Source: Rickettsiales bacterium
Lineage (GTDB): Bacteria; Pseudomonadota; Alphaproteobacteria; Rickettsiales; CANDYO01
NCBI GenBank assembly: GCA_947424995.1
Contig: CANDYO010000066.1
Location: forward strand, 1-10,809
DNA length: 10,809 nt
Direction: 5' to 3'
Shown: piece after piece, positions 6,163 through 10,809 of the stretch
How positions within the stretch are numbered: the first letter of the stretch is position 1
How the letters are laid out: every line of letters starts with the position of its first letter
The notes under the pieces: model-generated
Database searches by the model: none
Told to the model about the DNA's origin: nothing
Seen by the model: the letters and a program-made list of their open reading frames with translations, nothing else
Program-made: the position numbers and the translations under genes

Positions 6163-6843
6163 TTATTTCAAAAGCCAAGCTGGAATATACTTATATATAT
6201 ATTCAAAGGCTCTCAGGCGCGCTTCATATTTTCTTACAATAAGATTTACTTTAGTACGAATAAATAAGGTTAGTGGTAGGCAAATTACTAAAGCGCCTAA
6301 TAAATCTATAGGATAATGTGCTCCAGATGACATCCTGCTAATTGCAACTAGGATAATAAAGCCTGCCGCGATCATTTTAAAAGTTCGATTAAATAGAAGC
6401 CAAAAACTAGTAACCATGATAACTGAAAAAGTTAGGTGGCCACTAGGAAAGGCTCGACTACAAGAAAGTTTATCAGTGATTTGAGGGATAACATAGATAT
6501 TTTCTAGATTGCAATATGGGCGATTCATTTCAGTGTAGCTTTTTAGCAGATCAGCTATTGCTACCAAGCCAACTAATATAGATATAAATAAAGTGCAGAT
6601 AGCAATAAATCCTGAGATAGTTAGCTCTTTAAGGGCTTCCTTATCATGTCTTCTTTGATAAAGCATTGCCGAAGCGATAATCAGAATAAGTAAAAAATGA
6701 TAATGAAAGTAATGTGGGCCGCCAAATTTATCAATAAAGATCATAAAGTGATCAAAAGTTGATTTGCCAAATGTTTCATTAAAAAATCTGAAGATAGCTA
6801 TATTTAATTCTTTGAGCTGATTATATATGTTCATTGTTATCAT
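6163..6843 (-). CDS. PAP2-family integral membrane phosphatase
   Basis: Members remove phosphate from lipids such as undecaprenyl diphosphate, phosphatidate, PGP or lipid A. All three PAP2 signatures are intact: K101-x6-R108-P109 (KSYTEMNRP), P133-S-G-H136 and S169-R-x5-H176-x3-D180 (SRMSSGAHYPID). Hydrophobic segments at roughly 48-62, 76-97, 137-151, 157-168 and 181-193 indicate five or six membrane helices, with the active site facing one side of the membrane. At 226 residues it is typical of bacterial members. The start could be M1 or M4 (MNIYNQ); neither has a clear ribosome site. A TATAAT promoter lies just upstream. Sequence alone cannot choose between LpxE-, BcrC- and PgpB-like substrates. 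Confidence 0.93.
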   Translation of the reverse strand: MITMNIYNQLKELNIAIFRFFNETFGKSTFDHFMIFIDKFGGPHYFHYHFLLILIIASAMLYQRRHDKEALKELTISGFIAICTLFISILVGLVAIADLLKSYTEMNRPYCNLENIYVIPQITDKLSCSRAFPSGHLTFSVIMVTSFWLLFNRTFKMIAAGFIILVAISRMSSGAHYPIDLLGALVICLPLTLFIRTKVNLIVRKYEARLRAFEYIYKYIPAWLLK

Positions 6844-6868
6844 GTTGTTTAAGATTAAAGTTTAGAAA

Positions 6869-6896
6869 ATTATATCTATAGGTAAGCTATAAACAA
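6869..6896 (-). promoter_or_regulatory. Promoter of the PAP2 gene
   Basis: On the minus strand, TTGTTT (complement of 6891-6896), a 16-base spacer and a perfect TATAAT (complement of 6869-6874) lie about 26 bases before the ATG. This gives a leader of about 20 bases. The -10 is ideal; the -35 matches three of six. Confidence 0.5.
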
Positions 6897-7229
6897 GATA
6901 TAAATAGCTTATTGATGAAAAAAATACAGTAAATCAGAAAAAAAGAGTTGAATTTTAAAATAGATAGAGTACAAAGTATGGATGAAACTTGTCCTGAAAT
7001 AAAAATGGTGAGTTTCTAGAGATAGTATTATCTCTTAAAGTCAGATAGTCAGGATCTTTGAATTTGCTTTCAAATGCTAGATCCGCCTTTTATTTATAAT
7101 TGGTTTGCTATTTTATAAGACTTAAAAACCTGACTTATTCCAGTTGGGTTTAATGAATTTGCGAAAAATAATTTATTTATATATGTGCCAAGTATTTTTC
7201 TGTTTTTGCTGTGTATCGGCATAAATTGT

Positions 7230-7258
7230 TTGACTTAAGCGCGTTTAATTAATATACT
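7230..7258 (+). promoter_or_regulatory. Promoter of the str operon
   Basis: TTGACT (7230-7235), a 17-base spacer and TATACT (7253-7258) each match five of six consensus bases at ideal spacing, the best promoter in the window. Transcription would begin near 7265 and leave a leader of about 60 bases before rpsL. This suits a highly expressed ribosomal operon. Confidence 0.75.
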
Positions 7259-7324
7259 TCGCAGCTCGATAAATGAAAGATTATTTAACTAGTAAGTTTC
7301 TAGATAAAATTTTGGAGATATTTA

Positions 7325-7696
7325 ATGCCAACAATTAATCAGCTTGTTCGTAAAGCAAGAACTGACAAGGTAAAGCGCAATAAAGTGCCAGCTTTAGAAA
7401 GTTGTCCGCAAAAAAGAGGCGTTTGTATAAGAGTTTATACAACGACTCCTAAGAAACCAACCTCAGCTTTGCGTAAAGTGGCGCGGATTAGGTTGACTAA
7501 TGGTTTTGAAGTTATTGGTTATATCCCTGGTGAAGGGCATAATTTGCAGGAACACTCAGTTGTGATGATACGTGGTGGCCGGGTAAAAGATTTACCAGGT
7601 GTGCGTTATCATATTATTCGTGGTACCAGAGATGCGCAAGGCGTGAAAGATCGTAAGCAAGCTCGTTCAAAGTATGGTGCTAAAAAACCTAAGTAA
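7325..7696 (+). CDS. rpsL: 30S ribosomal protein S12
   Basis: S12 lies at the decoding centre and affects accuracy and translocation. The 123 residues follow the family throughout, from MPTINQLVRK to the Lys-rich end. The decoding loop TTTPKKPTSALRK keeps K43, and GGRVKDLPGVRYH keeps K88, so the commonest streptomycin-resistance changes are absent. D89, the RimO methylthiolation site, is present. GGAG lies seven bases before the ATG. It is the first gene of the operon, with rpsG 24 bases downstream. Confidence 0.98.
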   Translation: MPTINQLVRKARTDKVKRNKVPALESCPQKRGVCIRVYTTTPKKPTSALRKVARIRLTNGFEVIGYIPGEGHNLQEHSVVMIRGGRVKDLPGVRYHIIRGTRDAQGVKDRKQARSKYGAKKPK

Positions 7697-7720
7697 TTAA
7701 CTAGATTAAAGAGAAGAATT

Positions 7721-8188
7721 ATGCGTCGTAGAGCAGCAAAGAAACGTGAAATTAACCCAGATGCGCAATATAGCAATATATTGATTGCTAAGTTTATTAA
7801 TAGACTTATGTATCAAGGGAAAAAATCTACAGCCGAAAGTATAATGTATGCGGCTTTAGAAGAGTTAGCAAAAATTTCAAAAACAGATGCAGTTTCTGCT
7901 TTTGAAGAAGCTTTAAATAATGTGCGTCCACAACTAGAAGTGCGTTCACGCAGAGTTGGTGGAGCGACATATCAAGTTCCAGTAGAAGTTAGATCTTCTC
8001 GTTCATTCGCTTTAGCAATGAAATGGATTATTAATTATGCTCGTACTCGTCATGGAAAAAACATGATTGAGAAGTTAGCGGCAGAATTAGTTGATGCTTT
8101 TAATAAAAGAGGGGCTTCACGTAAGAAAAGAGAAGATGTGCATAAAATGGCCGAATCAAACAGAGCCTTTGCTCATTATAGAACTTAA
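7721..8188 (+). CDS. rpsG: 30S ribosomal protein S7
   Basis: S7 starts assembly of the 30S head by binding the 3' domain of 16S rRNA and lines the E site. The protein is 155 residues, the usual short bacterial form. It opens MRRRAAKKREI, continues with the FINRLMYQGKK helix and the conserved RSRRVGGATYQVPVEV hairpin, and ends in AHYRT. The ribosome site is a modest GAGAAG, so translational coupling to rpsL is likely. In E. coli S7 represses this operon; I could not identify its binding site here. Confidence 0.98.
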   Translation: MRRRAAKKREINPDAQYSNILIAKFINRLMYQGKKSTAESIMYAALEELAKISKTDAVSAFEEALNNVRPQLEVRSRRVGGATYQVPVEVRSSRSFALAMKWIINYARTRHGKNMIEKLAAELVDAFNKRGASRKKREDVHKMAESNRAFAHYRT

Positions 8189-8224
8189 ATTTTTTAGATT
8201 TGAAGTAAGTTAGGAATATTAAAA

Positions 8225-10306
8225 ATGTCGAAGCGATTAATACCATTAGAAGATGTAAGAAATATAGGGATATGTGCCCATATTGATGCTGGTAAAACCA
8301 CTACTACAGAGAGAATTCTTTATTATACTGGTAAGTCTCATAAAATTGGTGAAGTTCATGATGGTGGTGCCACTATGGATTGGATGGAGCAAGAGCAAGA
8401 ACGTGGTATTACCATTACTTCGGCGGCTACTACCTGTGTTTGGGGAAAAAACAAGATTAATATTATTGATACTCCGGGTCACGTAGACTTTACTATTGAG
8501 GTTGAGCGTTCTTTAAGAGTTTTAGATGGTGCTGTGGCAGTGTTTGATGGTGTGGCTGGTGTTGAGCCTCAGTCTGAAACTGTATGGCGTCAGGCTGATA
8601 AGTATGAAGTGCCAAGAATTTGTTTTGTTAACAAGATGGATCGTACTGGTGCTAATTTTTATCGTTGCGTAGATATGATTGTGGATCGTTTAGGTGCTAC
8701 TCCAGTTGTATTGCAATTACCTATTGGTTGTGAAGAAACATTCGTAGGTGTTGTTGACATTGTTAAAATGCGTAGTATCATTTGGAAGAATGAAGCGTTA
8801 GGTGCTGAATTTTCTTATGGTGAAATTCCGGATGATTTGAAAGAAAAGGCATTAGAGTATTATCAAAAATTAGTTGATACTGCTGTTGAAGTTGATGATG
8901 AAATGACTGAAGCTTACCTAAATGGTGATGCGATAAGTGTAGAGAATCTGCAAAGATGTATTCGTAAAGGTACGGTTACTGGGAAATTTGTTCCTGTTCT
9001 TTGTGGAAGCGCATTTAAGAATAAAGGTGTTCAACCTCTGCTTGATGCGGTGGTAGATTACCTGCCGAGTCCTTTAGATGTGCCGCCAATGAATGGTGTT
9101 GATGTAGATAATCCTGAGATTCTAATTGAACGTAAAGCTTCTGATAGTGAGCCTTTTTCTGGATTAGCATTTAAAGTTATGAATGATCCATTCGTAGGTT
9201 CGTTAACTTTCGTGCGGATATATTCTGGTATTTTAAATACTTCTACAGCTGTAATGAATACAGTGAAAGATCAAAAAGAGCGAGTTGGACGTATGTTATT
9301 AATGCATGCGAATAACCGAGAAGATGTTAAAGAAGCTAGGACTGGTGATATTGTTGCTTTAGCTGGGCTAAAGAACACTACTACTGGTGATACATTATGT
9401 GATCCAGATCATTTGGTTATCTTAGAAAGAATGGAATTTCCAAAGCCAGTTATTGAAGTTGCTGTAGAGCCTAAAACAGCAGCAGATCAAGAAAAGATGG
9501 GTATGGCGTTAGCTAGATTATCTGCAGAAGATCCGTCTTTATATGTTTGTTCAGATCAAGAAACTGGTCAAACAATTTTAAAGGGTATGGGAGAGTTGCA
9601 CTTAGAAATTATTGTTGATCGGATGAAGAGAGAATTTAAAGTGGATGCTAATATTGGCGCTCCACAAGTAGCTTACCGTGAAACTATTACTAAGCGTATG
9701 GAAGTTGATTATACTCATAAAAAGCAAACCGGTGGTGCTGGACAGTTCGCTAAAATCAAGATGATTTTTGAACCTTCTGAGCCTGGTCAAGGTTTTGTTT
9801 TTGAAAGTAAAATTGTTGGTGGTAATGTTCCTAAGGAATATATTCCTGGTGTTGAAAAAGGTTTAGAGCAAGCGAAAGAAACGGGCGTGTTAGCTGGTTT
9901 TCCAGTGATAGATTTTAAAGCAACGTTAATTGATGGTGCTTATCACGATGTCGATTCAAGTGTGATGGCTTTTGAAATTGCGGCTAAATCGCTTTTCAGA
10001 GAAGGTGTGCCTAAATGTGGACCTAAGCTACTTGAGCCGATTATGAAAGTTGAAGTAGTGACTCCTGAAGAATATATGGGTGATATTATCGGTGACTTGA
10101 ATAGTCGTCGTGGTAATATTAGTGGTATGGAAAGAAGAGGTAATGCTCAAGTGATTGCTGCTACAGCTCCACTTGCTACGATGTTTGGTTATGTAAATAG
10201 TTTACGTTCAATGTCACAAGGAAGAGCACAATACTCAATGCATTTTTCGCATTATGAACAAGTGCCGCAAAATGCTGCAGATGAAATTATAAAAAAGAAT
10301 AGCTAA
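8225..10306 (+). CDS. fusA: Elongation factor G
   Basis: EF-G drives translocation and, with RRF, ribosome recycling at the cost of GTP. The G domain shows AHIDAGKTT (18-26), the switch I region RGITI (60-64), DTPGH (82-86, with catalytic H86), NKMD (136-139) and CGSAFK. Domains II to V follow to the usual length of 693 residues, including the domain IV segment HKKQTGGAGQFAK. AGGA lies nine bases before the ATG. It stands 36 bases after rpsG and 15 before tuf. The sequence is close to Rickettsiales EF-G as I remember it. No breaks or missing motifs are seen. Confidence 0.98.
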   Translation: MSKRLIPLEDVRNIGICAHIDAGKTTTTERILYYTGKSHKIGEVHDGGATMDWMEQEQERGITITSAATTCVWGKNKINIIDTPGHVDFTIEVERSLRVLDGAVAVFDGVAGVEPQSETVWRQADKYEVPRICFVNKMDRTGANFYRCVDMIVDRLGATPVVLQLPIGCEETFVGVVDIVKMRSIIWKNEALGAEFSYGEIPDDLKEKALEYYQKLVDTAVEVDDEMTEAYLNGDAISVENLQRCIRKGTVTGKFVPVLCGSAFKNKGVQPLLDAVVDYLPSPLDVPPMNGVDVDNPEILIERKASDSEPFSGLAFKVMNDPFVGSLTFVRIYSGILNTSTAVMNTVKDQKERVGRMLLMHANNREDVKEARTGDIVALAGLKNTTTGDTLCDPDHLVILERMEFPKPVIEVAVEPKTAADQEKMGMALARLSAEDPSLYVCSDQETGQTILKGMGELHLEIIVDRMKREFKVDANIGAPQVAYRETITKRMEVDYTHKKQTGGAGQFAKIKMIFEPSEPGQGFVFESKIVGGNVPKEYIPGVEKGLEQAKETGVLAGFPVIDFKATLIDGAYHDVDSSVMAFEIAAKSLFREGVPKCGPKLLEPIMKVEVVTPEEYMGDIIGDLNSRRGNISGMERRGNAQVIAATAPLATMFGYVNSLRSMSQGRAQYSMHFSHYEQVPQNAADEIIKKNS

Positions 10307-10321
10307 TATAAGAGGTAAATC

Positions 10322-10809
10322 ATGGCTAAGGCAAAATTTGAAAGAAATAAGCCACACTGTAATATTGGTACGATTGGTCACGTTGATCACGGTAAGACCA
10401 CATTAACAGCGGCAATTACAAGCGTATTATCAGTGCTTGGTGGTGGTAAGATGGTAGCTTATGATGAAATAGATAAAGCTCCTGAAGAAAAGGCTCGTGG
10501 TATTACTATCGCTACAGCGCATGTGGAATATGAAACTGCAAATCGCCATTATGCACACGTAGATTGCCCAGGCCACGCGGATTATGTGAAGAACATGATC
10601 ACAGGAGCGGCGCAGATGGATGGAGCGATCTTGGTGGTATCCGCTGCCGATGGTCCCATGCCGCAGACACGCGAACATATTTTGTTGGCCCGTCAGGTAG
10701 GCGTGCCGCATATAGTGGTATTTTTGAACAAAGCAGACATGGTAGATGACAAGGAATTGTTAGAGTTGGTTGAAATGGAAGTGAGAGATTTATTGACGAG
10801 CTACGGATT
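10322..10809 (+). CDS. tuf: Elongation factor Tu, 5' part, cut by the window edge
   Basis: EF-Tu brings aminoacyl-tRNA to the ribosome. The 162 complete codons in view cover most of the G domain: GHVDHGKT (19-26), the switch I region RGITI, DCPGH (81-85) and NKAD (136-139). AGAGGT (10311-10316) precedes the ATG, 15 bases after fusA. The frame runs open to the edge. Base use changes abruptly inside the gene. The first 80 codons are AT-leaning like the neighbours (GGT, TTA, ATT). From about 10560 GC reaches 55-58 percent by hand count, with GGC, GCC, TCC, CCC, CGC and TTG codons. It then falls again near 10740, although the protein stays canonical. Compensating frameshifts are unlikely because every motif reads through. 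Confidence 0.97.
   Translation, partial: MAKAKFERNKPHCNIGTIGHVDHGKTTLTAAITSVLSVLGGGKMVAYDEIDKAPEEKARGITIATAHVEYETANRHYAHVDCPGHADYVKNMITGAAQMDGAILVVSAADGPMPQTREHILLARQVGVPHIVVFLNKADMVDDKELLELVEMEVRDLLTSYG

Larger units (their letters stand above)
6844..7324. other. 481-base spacer between the divergent PAP2 gene and str operon
   Basis: The spacer has no credible gene. It holds the PAP2 promoter at the left and the rpsL promoter at the right. Between them are two hairpins: AGAGATA-GTAT-TATCTCT (7018-7035), and GGATCT...AGATCC with inner TTGAA/TTCAA (7052-7084). The second is followed by a T-rich GCCTTTTATTT. That would end a rightward transcript, yet no rightward gene precedes it. The rest is AT-rich sequence in which I see nothing. 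Confidence 0.5.

Noticed and set aside
6134..6316. 60-codon plus-strand frame
   Set aside because: Mostly antisense to the 3' end of the PAP2 gene, whose catalytic motifs are intact.
7273..7338. 21-codon leader frame overlapping the rpsL start
   Set aside because: No ribosome site before its ATG, and it would block the well-placed GGAG of rpsL; most likely chance.
8246..8486. Frames on both strands inside the fusA start
   Set aside because: Shadows of the conserved EF-G G domain; composition follows the codon positions of fusA.
9602..9790. 62-codon minus-strand frame in fusA
   Set aside because: Antisense to the conserved domain III-IV region of EF-G, with no independent evidence.
10430..10749. 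Frames on both strands inside tuf
   Set aside because: They arise because tuf itself is open to the window edge; EF-Tu motifs show which frame is real.
1..10809. CRISPR array, transposase, integrase or defence system
   Set aside because: No regularly spaced direct repeats and no such protein motifs were seen on either strand.

Overview
The window looks like a piece of an AT-rich genome of an intracellular alphaproteobacterium, most probably a Rickettsiales member outside the genus Rickettsia. The reasons are the EF-G, S12, S7 and EF-Tu sequences, a CADD-type (Chlamydia protein associating with death domains) TenA/PqqC-fold protein, long AT-rich spacers, and a palindromic repeat between genes. 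The lineage is inferred by recalling family sequences, not by a search.

Layout. Positions 1-2305 read leftward. They hold a tRNA-Thr(GGT), an AAC(6')-like GNAT acetyltransferase close behind it, a large unrecognised protein with glycine-zipper-like hydrophobic segments, and the first seven codons of another gene at the left edge. From 2345 the strand switches. A possible 14-residue leader peptide overlaps (ATGA) a 45-residue basic protein, followed by about 290 bases rich in inverted repeats. Next come the CADD-like gene, def (peptide deformylase) and fmt (Met-tRNA formyltransferase). A roughly 137-base imperfect palindrome lies between def and fmt. A secreted two-BON-domain protein follows at 5324-5920. 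A PAP2-family membrane phosphatase (6163-6843) faces it convergently, with a strong hairpin in between. After a 481-base spacer comes the str operon: promoter, rpsL, rpsG, fusA and the start of tuf, which runs off the right edge.

How the genes fit together. CADD in Chlamydia supplies p-aminobenzoate for folate, and fmt consumes 10-formyl-tetrahydrofolate to formylate initiator tRNA. Def then removes the formyl group from new proteins. A CADD-def-fmt run therefore plausibly links folate supply to translation initiation. The str operon encodes core translation factors. The BON and PAP2 proteins belong to the cell envelope.

The points most worth a second look are: the CADD homologue with all expected metal ligands plus the candidate sacrificial Tyr and Lys; the interleaved inverted repeats at 2567-2675; the palindrome at 4027-4163; an abrupt GC and codon-use change inside tuf from about 10560; and the unrecognised 468-residue protein. 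I did not find a clear-cut new multi-gene system such as a defence island, CRISPR array or transposon.
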